Assembly: GCA_934572535.1 (NCBI GenBank)
Contig: CAKTLJ010000017.1
Span: forward strand, 1 to 38,363
Length of the DNA: 38,363 nt
Origin: an uncultured Eubacteriales bacterium
GTDB taxonomy: Bacteria > Bacillota > Clostridia > Oscillospirales > Oscillospiraceae
Reading direction: 5' to 3'
A program made the translations under genes and the position numbers. Positions 24,050 through 33,654 of the stretch are shown one piece after another. Each line of letters starts with the position of its first letter. The first letter of the stretch is position 1. Below the pieces are notes generated by a model. That model saw only the letters and a program-made list of their open reading frames with translations. It made no database searches and had not been told where the DNA came from.

Positions 24050-24685
24050 ATGAAATCTCTGATCATTGGCATCGCCGGCGGCACCGGCTCGGGCAAGACC
24101 ACCCTGGTGGATCGGCTGAAGGAACAGTTCGGCAACGACATCAGCGTCCTGACCCACGACAGCTACTACGCCGCGCATCACGATCTCTCTCTGGAGGAAC
24201 GGCAGGCCCTGAACTACGACCACCCGGCCTCCTTCGACACCGACCAGATGATCCAGGACCTGGAGGATCTCCGGGGCGGCAAGACCATCCACTGTCCCGT
24301 CTATGACTTCGCCATCCAGGACCGCCTGGAGGAGACCCAGGAGGTGGCCCCCAACAAGGTCATCCTGGTCGAGGGCATCCTGATCTTTGACAACAAGGCC
24401 CTCCGGGACCTCATGGACATCAAGCTCTTTGTGGACACCGACGCCGACGTGCGCATCCTCCGCCGCATCCACCGGGACGTCACCCAGCGGGGCCGCACCA
24501 TGGACGCTGTCATGGAGCAGTACCTCTCCACCGTGAAGCCCATGCACGAGCAGTTCGTGGAGCCCTCCAAGCGCTACGCCGATCTCATCATCCCCGAGGG
24601 TGGTAAGAACTCCGTGGCCCTGATGATGATCATGCAGCGCATCGCCTATCACATCGAACACGGCGACATCGTCTCGCACCAGTAA
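24050..24685 (+). CDS. udk: Uridine kinase
   Basis: It phosphorylates uridine (and usually cytidine) with ATP or GTP to the monophosphate in pyrimidine salvage. The 211-residue length is typical. Motifs are the P-loop GIAGGTGSGKTTL, the substrate-region THDSYY and NYDHPASFDTD, YDF, VILVEGILIF (Walker B-like), FVDTDADVRILRRIHRDV and RGRT, followed by the KPMHEQFVEPSK motif. The ribosome site AAAGGAGG lies just upstream of the ATG. It lies between prfC and a flavin-binding protein gene in the same direction and is probably one transcript with them. Confidence 0.95.
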   Translation: MKSLIIGIAGGTGSGKTTLVDRLKEQFGNDISVLTHDSYYAAHHDLSLEERQALNYDHPASFDTDQMIQDLEDLRGGKTIHCPVYDFAIQDRLEETQEVAPNKVILVEGILIFDNKALRDLMDIKLFVDTDADVRILRRIHRDVTQRGRTMDAVMEQYLSTVKPMHEQFVEPSKRYADLIIPEGGKNSVALMMIMQRIAYHIEHGDIVSHQ

Positions 24686-24696
24686 GGAGGATCCCC

Positions 24697-25194
24697 ATGC
24701 TCGATCGACCCATCCGCCGGAAGGACCGGCAGCTCTCCCGGGAGGAGGCCCTGGCCCTTCTGGACCAGGGCGTCTATGGCGTTCTCTCCGTCATCGGAGA
24801 CGAAGGCTGGCCCTATGGCGTTCCCATGCACTACCTCTATTGGGAGGGCGCTCTCTATCTCCACTGCGCCAAGGAGGGCCACATGCTGGAAAGCATCGCC
24901 CGGGATGCGCGGGTGTGCTTCACCGTCGTCCCCCGCCACACGCTGGTCCCCGACCACATCACCGCCCTGTACGAAAGTGTCATCGTCTTCGGCACTGCCG
25001 ACCGGGTGGAGGACGAGGCCCAGCGGCAGCAGATCCTGGACGCCCTGGTGGAGCGGCTGGCCCGGGTCTCCCCGGAGCACAAGGCCCAATACATCCAGAG
25101 CAAGGCGGCCAGGACCGGCCTGGTGCGCATCCGCCCTGTCCGGATCACCGGCAAGGCCAACCGGCAGTACATCCCTCTGACCCAGCGGATGTAA
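24697..25194 (+). CDS. Pyridoxamine 5'-phosphate oxidase-like flavin-binding protein (NimA-like)
   Basis: The 165-residue split-barrel protein has a family pattern that includes the start RRKDRQLS...ALALLDQGVYGVLSV (LLDQGVYGVLSV visible), PYGVPMHYLYWEGALYLHCA, then HMLESIARDARVCFTVV. Related proteins such as nitroimidazole-resistance NimA bind FMN or haem and reduce small molecules; the exact activity here is unknown. The ribosome site AAGGAGG lies between the udk stop and its ATG, 11 bp apart, so it is likely co-transcribed with udk. Confidence 0.85.
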   Translation: MLDRPIRRKDRQLSREEALALLDQGVYGVLSVIGDEGWPYGVPMHYLYWEGALYLHCAKEGHMLESIARDARVCFTVVPRHTLVPDHITALYESVIVFGTADRVEDEAQRQQILDALVERLARVSPEHKAQYIQSKAARTGLVRIRPVRITGKANRQYIPLTQRM

Positions 25195-25206
25195 GGCCCA
25201 TGGGGG

Positions 25207-25235
25207 TTGCATTTGCCTGCCCCCGGAGATATAAT
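25207..25235 (+). promoter_or_regulatory. Promoter of asnS
   Basis: TTGCAT (25207-25212) and a perfect TATAAT (25230-25235) are separated by 17 nt. The 45-nt leader is too short for a T-box, so asnS is not T-box controlled here. Confidence 0.78.
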
Positions 25236-25285
25236 ATCTCATACTTCCCACCGTTATTATTATCCGCTGAAAGGACTTGAATCAT

Positions 25286-26677
<1,392 letters not shown>

Positions 26678-26697
26678 GGAACAAAAAACAGGATACT

Positions 26698-26749
26698 AAA
26701 AGGGCTGGCTCAAATGACGGAGAGAAATCATTTGAGCCAGCCCCTTTTT
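26698..26749. terminator. Strong terminator between asnS and lysA (bidirectional)
   Basis: A stem of about 20 bp (GGGCTGGCTCAAATGA / TCATTTGAGCCAGCCC core) has AAAA and TTTTT flanks. It ends asnS, and the reverse reading can serve lysA. Confidence 0.88.
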
Positions 26750-26759
26750 CGCGATCCGG

Positions 26760-28055
26760 TCAAAGATCGCAGGACACCAGGTCCTCAAAGGTCTGCCGCC
26801 GGACGGCCAGCCGGGCCTTGCCCGCATGGAGCATCACCAGCGCCGGACGGCACAGGCGATTGTAGTTGGAGGACATGGTGAAATTATAAGCCCCGGTGGT
26901 CAGAACGGCGATGAGGTCGTCCCGCCGGGCCTCGGGCATTTGGATGTTTTCCTGGATCAGATCGCCGCTCTCGCAGCAGCGGCCCGCCAGGGTGCAGACA
27001 AAATTCCGCGCGTCGTTCATCCGGTCGGCGGGCAGGACGGTGTAGGGCGCCTGGTAGAGCGCGTACCGGGGGTTGTCGGTCATGCCGCCGTTGACGGTAA
27101 TGTAGCTGCGGTAGCCCTCGATGGTCTTCACGCCGCCCACCCGATAGAGGGTGACACCGGCGTCGGCCACGATGCTCCGGCCTGGTTCCAGAAGGACCTG
27201 GGGGACCGGGTAGTTTCGGGCGGCGCAGCCCGCCTTCAGGTGCTCGGACAGGGCCTGGATGTTGCCGGGGATGTCCACCATCGGGTCGGTCTCCTGATAG
27301 CGGACGCCGAAGCCGCCCCCCAGATTCAGGACCCGGACGGTGAAGCCCAGCGCCTGCCGCATCTCCTCTGCGAAGGCCAGGAGGATGTCCACCGCGTCGC
27401 AGAAGGGCTCGGCCTCAAAGATCTGAGAGCCGATGTGGCTGTGGAAGCCCAGGACGTCCAGGTTCTCCATCCCCACTGCGGCTTGGACAAACCGGGATGC
27501 CTGTCCTGTTTCAATGGGGACGCCGAACTGGCAGTCGATGCGGCCGGTGTTGATGGCCTGGAGGGTGTGGGGGTCGATGCCGGGGGTGACCCGGAGGAGG
27601 ACCTTCTGACGAATGCCCTTCTCCCCGGCGTAGCGGTTCACCCGCTCGAGTTCGTGGTGGTTATCCACGATGAAATGGCCCACGCCGCTTTCCATGGCAT
27701 AGAGGATGTCCTCGTCGGTCTTGTTGTTGCCGTGGAAGTAGAGGCGCTCTGCCGGGAACCCACCGGCCAGGGCGGTGTAGATCTCGCCGGAGGAGACCAC
27801 GTCGGCCCCCATGCCCTCCTCCCGCAGCACCGGGTAGAGGCCCTTGAAGCACAGGGCTTTCCCGGCGAAGAGGGGGTAGGACCCGGCGGGCATATGCGCG
27901 GCCAGGGCCTGGACATAGGTGCGGCAGTTGGCCCGGACCCGGTCCTCGTCCAGCACGTACAGGGGGGCGCCGAACTCCTCGGCCAGCGTCACCGCGTCGA
28001 TGCCACCGATGGTCAGGTGGCCCCTTTCGTTGATTCCCAGATTGTCATACAGCAT
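26760..28055 (-). CDS. lysA: Diaminopimelate decarboxylase
   Basis: This PLP enzyme makes L-lysine from meso-diaminopimelate, the last step of lysine synthesis. The 431-residue length is typical. Visible are FAGKALCFKGLY, whose lysine is the usual PLP site (AxKA), HGNNKTDEDI, FHSHIGSQIF, LNLGGGFGVRY for phosphate binding, EPGRSIVADAG, and the C-terminal AGRCCESGDLI with CESGD, plus GAYNFTMSSNYNR. Downstream of dapA and dapB in the same direction, it may share the riboswitch-controlled transcript, although there are about 60 bp to dapB. Gene order dapA-dapB-lysA is a compact lysine/cell-wall pathway segment. Confidence 0.95.
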   Translation of the reverse strand: MLYDNLGINERGHLTIGGIDAVTLAEEFGAPLYVLDEDRVRANCRTYVQALAAHMPAGSYPLFAGKALCFKGLYPVLREEGMGADVVSSGEIYTALAGGFPAERLYFHGNNKTDEDILYAMESGVGHFIVDNHHELERVNRYAGEKGIRQKVLLRVTPGIDPHTLQAINTGRIDCQFGVPIETGQASRFVQAAVGMENLDVLGFHSHIGSQIFEAEPFCDAVDILLAFAEEMRQALGFTVRVLNLGGGFGVRYQETDPMVDIPGNIQALSEHLKAGCAARNYPVPQVLLEPGRSIVADAGVTLYRVGGVKTIEGYRSYITVNGGMTDNPRYALYQAPYTVLPADRMNDARNFVCTLAGRCCESGDLIQENIQMPEARRDDLIAVLTTGAYNFTMSSNYNRLCRPALVMLHAGKARLAVRRQTFEDLVSCDL

Positions 28056-28116
28056 AGGTCATTCCCGTCTTTCTCTTTTTCGGTTTGTGGGCGCGGGCCG
28101 CTTGCGAAAGCGCCCG

Positions 28117-28845
28117 TCAGGGACCCAGAAGGTCGTCCATGTGGTAGAATCCGGGGGCCTGCTTCACGATGAAGTTGGCCGCCGTCAAGGCCCCTTCCGC
28201 AAAGAGGGCCCGGTCGTGGGCCTGATGCTTCAGGGAGATGGTCTGGTTGTCGGTGGCGAAGATGACCTCATGCTCGCCCACCACGTTGCCCATGCGCAGG
28301 GCGTGGATGCCGATCTCGTTGGGCTGACGCTTGTGCTGGCCGGAGCGGCCAAAGACATACTCCGCGTCGGGCCGCTTCTCCTTCACGGCGTCGGCCAGAA
28401 GAAGAGCGGTGCCGCTGGGGGCGTCGGCCTTGCGGTTGTGGTGGGCCTCGACGATCTCCACGTCGCAGCCGCCGAAGATGGCGGCTGCCTGCTTCACCAG
28501 GCGAGCCAGAAGGGCCACGCCCACAGACATATTATAGGATTGGAAGATGGGGACGGTCTTGGCCCCCTCCTCCAGGATGGCGAACTCCTCAGGGGTGTAG
28601 CCGGTGGTGGCGGCCACCAGGGGCAGGCGGCGGGACGTGCAGTAGTCCACCAGCTCCCGGGCGCTGGCGTGGTTGGAAAAGTCGATGACCACGTCGGCAG
28701 GTCCGGTGTAGTCGGCCAGGGTGGGATAGACGCCCTCGCCGCCGGCCCGGTCCACCGCTGCCGCCAGGGTGGCGTCGGACCCTTCAATGATCCGGCACAC
28801 CTGCTGGCCCATGCGCCCTAAGGCGCCGTTTACGATGATGTTCAT
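28117..28845 (-). CDS. dapB: 4-hydroxy-tetrahydrodipicolinate reductase
   Basis: It reduces the DapA product with NAD(P)H in the diaminopimelate/lysine pathway. The 242-residue protein has an N-terminal Rossmann motif (VNGALGRMGQQV), the VVIDFSNHAS strand, ATTGYTPEEF, SYNMSVGVALLA, and the substrate-binding HHNRKADAPSGTAL with the catalytic histidine pair. ATG 28845 is favoured over the GTG 9 nt upstream because GAGGTG then gives normal spacing. dapA ends 16 bp upstream, so the two are surely co-transcribed. Confidence 0.95.
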   Translation of the reverse strand: MNIIVNGALGRMGQQVCRIIEGSDATLAAAVDRAGGEGVYPTLADYTGPADVVIDFSNHASARELVDYCTSRRLPLVAATTGYTPEEFAILEEGAKTVPIFQSYNMSVGVALLARLVKQAAAIFGGCDVEIVEAHHNRKADAPSGTALLLADAVKEKRPDAEYVFGRSGQHKRQPNEIGIHALRMGNVVGEHEVIFATDNQTISLKHQAHDRALFAEGALTAANFIVKQAPGFYHMDDLLGP

Positions 28846-28861
28846 GTCGCACACACCTCAC

Positions 28862-29755
28862 TCACACCTGGATGCCCAGGGCGCGCATCCGCTGGAGCAT
28901 CACCTGATAGTGGTCCTCCTCCATCGTGACCAGGGGCAGGCGCAGGAAGTTTTCGCAGAAGCCCATGGCGGCCATGGCGGCCTTGACGGGGATGGGGTTG
29001 CTCTCGCAGAACAGGGAGCGGATCAGGGGCATGTAGTCGCACTGGAGCTTGGCGGCCCCGGCCACGTCCCCGGCGAAGAACTTGTCGGTGATGGCCACCG
29101 TCTCAGCGGGCATGACGTTGGACAGGACGGAGATGCAGCCCATGCCGCCCATGGAGAGGATGGGGACGATCTGGTCGTCGTTGCCGGAGTAGATGTCCAG
29201 CTTGTCGCCCACCAGAGAGAAGGTCTCGACGATCTTGGAGATGTCGCTGTTGGCCTCCTTGATGGCGCAGATGTTGGGGTGCTCGGCCAGCTTCACATAG
29301 GTCTCGGGGTTGATGCCGATCCCGGTGCGAGAGGGCACGTTGTAGAGGATCACAGGCTTGGTGCTGGCATCAGCGATGGTGTTGTACATCTGCACCAGAC
29401 CCTTTTGGGTGGTCTTGTTGTAATAGGGGGTCACGACCAGGACGGCGTCCGCACCGTCGGCGCAGGCGCTTCTGGTCAGCTCCACGGCGTAGTCGGTCTC
29501 GTTGCTGCCAGTGCCGCAGATGACGGGGACGCGGCCGTTGATGTGCTGAATGGAGCGGCGCATGACCTCCCGGTGCTCGGCGTCGGTGAGGGTGGAGCTC
29601 TCACCGGTGGTGCCGCAGATGACCAGCGCGTTGATGCCCTGGGCGATCTGCCAGTCGATGAGCTTTTCTAAGCGAGCATAATCCACGCCGTCGGGGGTGG
29701 TGGGGGTGACCAGTGCGGTTGCGATGCCCTGAAAGATAGGATCCTGATGCTTCAT
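28862..29755 (-). CDS. dapA: 4-hydroxy-tetrahydrodipicolinate synthase
   Basis: It condenses pyruvate with aspartate semialdehyde, the committing step of lysine and diaminopimelate synthesis. The 297-residue TIM barrel shows GTTGESSTL, GSNETDYAVEL, VTPYYNKTTQKGL (with the active-site tyrosine), YNVPSRTGI, and AIKEANSDISK, whose lysine forms the Schiff base with pyruvate. ATG 29755 is preceded by AGGAGG; the in-frame ATG 18 nt upstream includes that site. Expression is controlled by the upstream lysine riboswitch. It is first gene of dapA-dapB-(lysA). Confidence 0.96.
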   Translation of the reverse strand: MKHQDPIFQGIATALVTPTTPDGVDYARLEKLIDWQIAQGINALVICGTTGESSTLTDAEHREVMRRSIQHINGRVPVICGTGSNETDYAVELTRSACADGADAVLVVTPYYNKTTQKGLVQMYNTIADASTKPVILYNVPSRTGIGINPETYVKLAEHPNICAIKEANSDISKIVETFSLVGDKLDIYSGNDDQIVPILSMGGMGCISVLSNVMPAETVAITDKFFAGDVAGAAKLQCDYMPLIRSLFCESNPIPVKAAMAAMGFCENFLRLPLVTMEEDHYQVMLQRMRALGIQV

Positions 29756-29803
29756 GATAAATTCCTCCTGCATAATTTGAGATGTTCGCTTGATTTTTGC
29801 AAT

Positions 29804-29840
29804 AAAAAATCAAGCACACTATGCGGGATAGCTGCTTGAT
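29804..29840 (-). terminator. Riboswitch-controlled terminator before dapA
   Basis: On the minus strand, ATCAAGCA pairs with TGCTTGAT (plus an inner CTAT/ATAG), followed by TTTTTT. Just after the riboswitch aptamer, CTTGATA (about 29882-29888) can pair instead with TATCAAG of this stem, forming an antiterminator. This is a complete readable on/off device. A second small hairpin (about 29789-29814) could also form after the T-run. Confidence 0.82.
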
Positions 29841-29888
29841 AGAACGATAAATGCCACGAACGGAACTCCGCCTGGCTGTTGTATCAAG

Positions 29889-30057
29889 GATAGCCCTCCG
29901 CAAACTGTATCCATTTGCGACAGTCGGACAACTGTTCGTTTGTCCGCCCAGCCTGGACTCCCATGCAGGGAAGCCCGACTTCGGCGTTTGCCCCTTTTCC
30001 CGCCCCTGCCCTGCACGGCATTGGAAACGGGTACTCTTGGCGAAACGCGCCTCTATC
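29889..30057 (-). promoter_or_regulatory. Lysine riboswitch (L-box) aptamer
   Basis: On the minus strand, the leader starts GATAGAGGCGCG, then CAAGAGTA (loop-E-like), GGGGCAAACGCCGAAG, a TTGTCCGACTGTCGCA region, and closes with GGAGGGCTATC pairing back to GATAGAGG. These are the conserved blocks of the L-box. When lysine binds, P1 is stabilised and the downstream terminator forms, turning off dapA. The coordinates are the P1 ends. The aptamer would respond to lysine, the pathway's end product. Confidence 0.93.
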
Positions 30058-30071
30058 TCTGGTTTGGCAAC

Positions 30072-30100
30072 ATCTTAGTGGATTTCCTGTGGTTTGTCAA
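30072..30100 (-). promoter_or_regulatory. Promoter of the dapA leader
   Basis: On the minus strand, a consensus TTGACA (30095-30100) and TAAGAT (30072-30077) are separated by 17 nt, placing the start about 8 nt before the L-box. Confidence 0.88.
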
Positions 30101-30120
30101 GGGTAATTTTTCACAAATGC

Positions 30121-30149
30121 GTGACAACAGGAGGGAACTGTGGTATGCT
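30121..30149 (+). promoter_or_regulatory. Promoter of the small acidic protein gene
   Basis: GTGACA (30121-30126) and TATGCT (30144-30149) are separated by 17 nt. The expected start near 30156 excludes the in-frame GTG at 30152 and supports the ATG at 30185. Confidence 0.65.
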
Positions 30150-30184
30150 AGGTGCAGAAAATCTCAACGAGAGGTACCGATCCA

Positions 30185-30412
30185 ATGGACGATTTTAAAA
30201 ATCTTGACTTAAACGCGCTCACTTCCATGGACGAGCTGGACATGGCCATGCTGGGCCTGCTCCCCACAGAGGAGGAGCCGGAAACCTCGGACGACTCCCC
30301 CGCCGTCAGCCCCTTCCACGATATGGACAGCATCGAGTTCCACCTGTGGATGGAGGAGGAAGTAGACAAGGAGGCCGCCCGTCGCCTGGCCATGAAAAAG
30401 CCCAACAAGTAA
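30185..30412 (+). CDS. Small acidic protein of unknown function
   Basis: The 75-residue product is strongly acidic (clusters of E and D such as PTEEEPETSDD and WMEEEVDKE) with a short basic end (RRLAMKKPNK). No signal peptide, membrane segment or cysteine is seen. A pattern FKNLDLNALTSMDELDMAML suggests one amphipathic helix. It has its own promoter, a weak GAGAGG ribosome site about 10 nt upstream and a strong terminator, so it is probably a real single gene. I do not recognise a family. Confidence 0.6.
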   Translation: MDDFKNLDLNALTSMDELDMAMLGLLPTEEEPETSDDSPAVSPFHDMDSIEFHLWMEEEVDKEAARRLAMKKPNK

Positions 30413-30422
30413 GCCAAAAATC

Positions 30423-30475
30423 AAACCCGGCAGGAAGCACATCCCTTGATGTGCCCCTGCCGGGTTTTGGTTTTT
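30423..30475. terminator. Terminator between the small acidic gene and trpZ
   Basis: A long stem AACCCGGCAGG / CCTGCCGGGTT with inner GCACAT/ATGTGC is followed by TTGGTTTTT on the plus strand. The left flank is A-rich, so it may also serve the trp operon. Confidence 0.85.
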
Positions 30476-30499
30476 GTTGATGGCGCAGGACCTCCAGCG

Positions 30500-31264
30500 T
30501 CACTGCATACTCAGCTGGCCGAAGGTGGTGAGGATCTGATCGGTGGTCATCGCCGCCTTCTCCTCCCCTGCCTTGTCCACCACGATCTTTCCCCGGTCCA
30601 GCATCAGCAGCCGGTCGCCGTACTCCAGCGCGTAGCGCAGGTTGTGGGTGACCATCAGGGCGGTGAGGTTCTTCTCCTTCACCACCTTGCCGGTGAGGAC
30701 CATGATGATCTCGGCGGTCTTGGGGTCCAGGGCGGCGGTGTGCTCGTCCAGGATGAGGAATTTCAGCGGGGTCATGGTGGCCATGAGCAGGGCCACTGCC
30801 TGCCGCTGTCCGCCGGAGAGGGACCCCATCTTCACGTCCAGCTTATCCTCCAGGCCCAGACCCAGGCCGAAAAGCTGCTCCCGATAGAAGTTCATCCGCT
30901 TCTTATTCACCCCGAAGCCCAGGCCGAACTTCTTCCCCTTGTTGTCCGCCAGGGAGAGATTTTCCAGCATCGTCAGGTTCGGGCAGGTCCCCAGGGAGGG
31001 GTTTTGATACACCCGGCCAATGGAGGCGTACCGCTGGAAATCCTTCTGCTTGCGGATGCTCTTCCCGTCGATGCGCACATCGCCGCTGTCCAGGGGGATG
31101 CTGCCGCAGAGGAGGTTCAGCAGGGAGGTCTTGCCCGAGCCGTTGCTCCCCACGATGGAGACGAACTGTCCGTCAGGGACCGTCAGGTCGAAGTCCTGGA
31201 AGAGCTTCAACTCGGTGACCGTTCCGGGGTTATAGGTTTTGGTCATGTTTCGGATCTCAAGCAT
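30500..31264 (-). CDS. trpZ: ABC transporter ATP-binding protein, TrpZ-like
   Basis: The 254-residue ATPase has Walker A VGSNGSGKTSLLN, the Q-loop near GRVYQNPSLG, signature LSGGQRQAVALLMA, Walker B FLILDEHTAALD and switch histidine MVTHN. It would power uptake by the permease encoded next to it; the two genes overlap by 8 bp. This family of ATPase (COG1101-type) belongs to the TrpXYZ system predicted to import tryptophan in Firmicutes. The T-box upstream supports an amino-acid role. The symbol is by family and context; the substrate has not been shown. Confidence 0.85.
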   Translation of the reverse strand: MLEIRNMTKTYNPGTVTELKLFQDFDLTVPDGQFVSIVGSNGSGKTSLLNLLCGSIPLDSGDVRIDGKSIRKQKDFQRYASIGRVYQNPSLGTCPNLTMLENLSLADNKGKKFGLGFGVNKKRMNFYREQLFGLGLGLEDKLDVKMGSLSGGQRQAVALLMATMTPLKFLILDEHTAALDPKTAEIIMVLTGKVVKEKNLTALMVTHNLRYALEYGDRLLMLDRGKIVVDKAGEEKAAMTTDQILTTFGQLSMQ

Positions 31265-32195
31265 GGATGATCTCCTCCCCCTTTCGACCAGCCGCCACCA
31301 GCACCAGCAGGAAGAGGACGGCGGTGATGAATTTCAGCATATTGGCCGGCAGGCCCACGTTGATGGCGATCTGGATGCAGAACTTATAGAGGATGCTGCC
31401 CAGCAGGACGGCCGTGGTCCCCTTGGGGCTGGCCAAAAAGCGCAGGACGGGGCGCTTGCCCATCCGGCAGGAGAGCTTGGAGCCCGCGAAGAAGCGGATC
31501 AGGGACACGCCGATGATGACGGTGGCCAGACCGAAGACCACCTGGCCGATGCCCATGACGGCGGAGTAGCTCCGCTGCTCCTGGCACAGAACGCTGCCGC
31601 AGAGCGCCACGAGGGCGTTGGAGAGGACCACGCCCAGGATCTTCATGTTGCCCTTGTTCTTGGCCAGGGTGGTGACCAGGGTGGCGTTGTCGCCCACCGC
31701 CCGCAGGAGCAGGCCGGACTTGGTGCGGAAGTAGAGGTCCAGCACCAGCTTCACCACCAGCGCCAGCACCAGGGCCACCACCAGCTTCCGGCCGGTGAGG
31801 GTCAGGCCGCCCAGGACCGCCATGACGGGAGCGGAGACGAAGATCGTGTCCACCGCCCGCTCAACGGTCAGGTTGGACCCGGCGATGAGCAGATTGATGG
31901 AGGACAGGGCGGTCATGGTGATGATACCGGCCAGCAGGTCACGGACCTTCAGCTTCACGTGGATAAGGCCGGTGCACAGCCCGGCCAGCGCGCCTGCGCC
32001 CGCGGCGCAAACCAGGGTCAGCCAGGGGTCCACCCCGCGAAGCAGGAGGACGGCTGTCACCGCAGCGCCCAGGGGAAAGCTGCTGTCCACGGTCAGGTCG
32101 GGGAAATCCAGCACAGAATAGGTGATGTACACGCCGTAGGACAGCAGGGCGTAGATAAAGCCCTGGGTCAGCGTACTGGCGATCAGGTCAGTCAT
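31257..32195 (-). CDS. trpY: ABC transporter permease, TrpY-like
   Basis: The 312-residue membrane protein has about eight to nine hydrophobic segments and the layout of the branched-chain/COG4120 permease group (YGVYITYSVLDFPDLTVDSSFPLGAA near the start; VDSSFPLGAA is characteristic). It forms the channel of the TrpXYZ-type importer, with the ATPase gene overlapping its end. The ribosome site is AAGGAGG just before the ATG. A strong hairpin separates it from trpX, which commonly lets the binding protein be made in excess. Confidence 0.86.
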   Translation of the reverse strand: MTDLIASTLTQGFIYALLSYGVYITYSVLDFPDLTVDSSFPLGAAVTAVLLLRGVDPWLTLVCAAGAGALAGLCTGLIHVKLKVRDLLAGIITMTALSSINLLIAGSNLTVERAVDTIFVSAPVMAVLGGLTLTGRKLVVALVLALVVKLVLDLYFRTKSGLLLRAVGDNATLVTTLAKNKGNMKILGVVLSNALVALCGSVLCQEQRSYSAVMGIGQVVFGLATVIIGVSLIRFFAGSKLSCRMGKRPVLRFLASPKGTTAVLLGSILYKFCIQIAINVGLPANMLKFITAVLFLLVLVAAGRKGEEIIHA

Positions 32196-32272
32196 GGGAT
32201 AGCCTCCTTGTTGGTTGGTTGCGCCGCCCTTTGGGGCAGGCCGCTGGGGTCATAGCCCCAAACAGGACAGGA

Positions 32273-32305
32273 CGTCGGGAACGGGCGATAGACCCGTTCC
32301 CGACG
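32273..32305 (-). other. Strong hairpin between trpX and trpY
   Basis: A perfect 13-bp stem CGTCGGGAACGGG / CCCGTTCCCGACG has a 7-nt loop and no T-tract. It likely protects the upstream trpX message from decay or partly stops transcription, raising binding-protein levels relative to the permease; inference from typical ABC operons. Confidence 0.65.
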
Positions 32306-32311
32306 AAAGGA

Positions 32312-33289
32312 TCACTGGCCCACTTCTTCGGCAGTCTCGGCCAGCTCGGCGGGCAGCTCCAGGTTCATGGAAGCCAGCGCGGCGCCGTTTACGTACAGCG
32401 CGTAGTTTTCAATGACCTCATAGGGCATATCCTCACAGGTGGCTTCCCCCTTGAGGATCTTGGCGGCCATGAGCCCGGTCTGGATGCCCAGCTGGACGTA
32501 GTCCAGACCGGCGCCGGCCACGCAGCCCAGCTTCACCTGCTCGATCTCGGAGCCGTAGACGGGGATGCCTGCCTCGTTGGTCTTCTCCAGGATGGAGCTC
32601 AGAACGCCCACCACGTTGTTGTCGGTCAGGTTGGTGAAGCAGTCCACGCCCTTGGCGATGAGGGTGTCCACCGCCTGGGTCACCTCGGACTGGGCGGTGA
32701 CGCCCACCGTCTCGATGGTGAAGCCGTAGTCGGCGGCCAGGTCCTCATAGACCCCCACGGAGTAGACGGAGTTGGACTCGCTGGTGGTGTAGACGATGCC
32801 GATGGTCTTGGCCTCAGGCTGGAGGGCGCGGATCAGCTGGAGCTGACCCTCCACGGGCAGCACGTCGGAGGTGCCGGTGATGTTGCCGCTGTCCAGCTTG
32901 GCCCCCACGGGGTCGGTGATGGCGGTGAAGACCACGGGGATGTCTTTGTCCTCTGCCGCCGCGTAGCAGGCCGTGGCCGAGGGGGTGGCGATGCCCACCA
33001 TCAGGGCCGCGTTCTCGGCGGAGAAGGCCTGGGCGATCTGGATGGCCATGTTGTCGTCAAAGCTGGCGTTCTGATAGTCGATGGTGTAGTCGGTGCCTTC
33101 CACCAGACCGGCCTTCTCCAGGCCCTGGAGGAAGCCCTCCCGGCAGTTGTCCAGGGAGGCGTGCTGGCCATACTGGCTGATGCCGATGACGGGGACATCT
33201 CCGGCGGTCTCACCGCCGCCGCAGGCGCACAGGGACAGGACCATGCCCAGGGACAAAACGCCGCACAGATACTTCTTCAGATGTTTCAT
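32312..33289 (-). CDS. trpX: ABC transporter substrate-binding lipoprotein, TrpX-like
   Basis: The 325-residue lipoprotein has a signal sequence with lipobox LCAC (MKHLKKYLCGVLSLGM start, cysteine near 22), then the ABC_sub_bind (COG2984) fold with GISQYGQHASLD, the DNMAIQIAQAF stretch and IGIVYTTSESNS. It would capture the substrate outside the membrane for the permease and ATPase that follow. ATG 33289 follows AAAGGAG; the longer reading to 33373 lies in the T-box leader and is rejected. Family and T-box suggest tryptophan. The gene is first in the operon. Confidence 0.88.
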   Translation of the reverse strand: MKHLKKYLCGVLSLGMVLSLCACGGGETAGDVPVIGISQYGQHASLDNCREGFLQGLEKAGLVEGTDYTIDYQNASFDDNMAIQIAQAFSAENAALMVGIATPSATACYAAAEDKDIPVVFTAITDPVGAKLDSGNITGTSDVLPVEGQLQLIRALQPEAKTIGIVYTTSESNSVYSVGVYEDLAADYGFTIETVGVTAQSEVTQAVDTLIAKGVDCFTNLTDNNVVGVLSSILEKTNEAGIPVYGSEIEQVKLGCVAGAGLDYVQLGIQTGLMAAKILKGEATCEDMPYEVIENYALYVNGAALASMNLELPAELAETAEEVGQ

Positions 33290-33354
33290 AATGATCTCTC
33301 CTTTTCGTTCATTCGATGCTTCTCGCTTCTCGATGGTTGATGAGGGGGACAAAA

Positions 33355-33648
33355 TAAAAAAGCCCTGCTCCACTCGTTTCCTTCAACGAAATGGGACAAG
33401 ACTAAACTTTCCTGCGGTACCACCCAAATTGACGCGCTGCGCCCGCTCTTGTTCGCGTACCATCATACGCGCCGCCCGGATAACGGGTGCGGTCCCCGTC
33501 GGCCGCTACTGACCTTTCGGTGTTCGCTCCGCCCTCGTAAGGCCATTCCCTTCCAGTCATCCCGCCGCGATCTCACCATCCGCGACTCTCTTTGGGGCCT
33601 CTCTGAGAGGTACTATTCTTACTCACTGGTTTGCTGTTGTTTGAACTT
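33355..33648 (-). promoter_or_regulatory. T-box riboswitch controlling trpXYZ, probably tryptophan-specific
   Basis: On the minus strand, the T-box sequence GGGTGGTACCGCAGG is complete (33411-33425) and is followed by a terminator stem and TTTTT (33355-33403). Stem I features are visible: AGTAAGAATAGTA, then GAGAGTCGCGGATGGTGAGATCGCG. A GAA-TGG-CC stretch places TGG (33543-33545) where the specifier codon is expected, giving Trp. Uncharged tRNA-Trp would bind and prevent termination. The specifier was read by eye without a fold, so the amino acid is less sure than the T-box itself. Confidence 0.87.
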
Positions 33649-33654
33649 GTCTTT

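Noticed and set aside
25236..25285. Possible T-box before asnS.
   Set aside because: The leader is only about 45 nt and has no T-box sequence or terminator.
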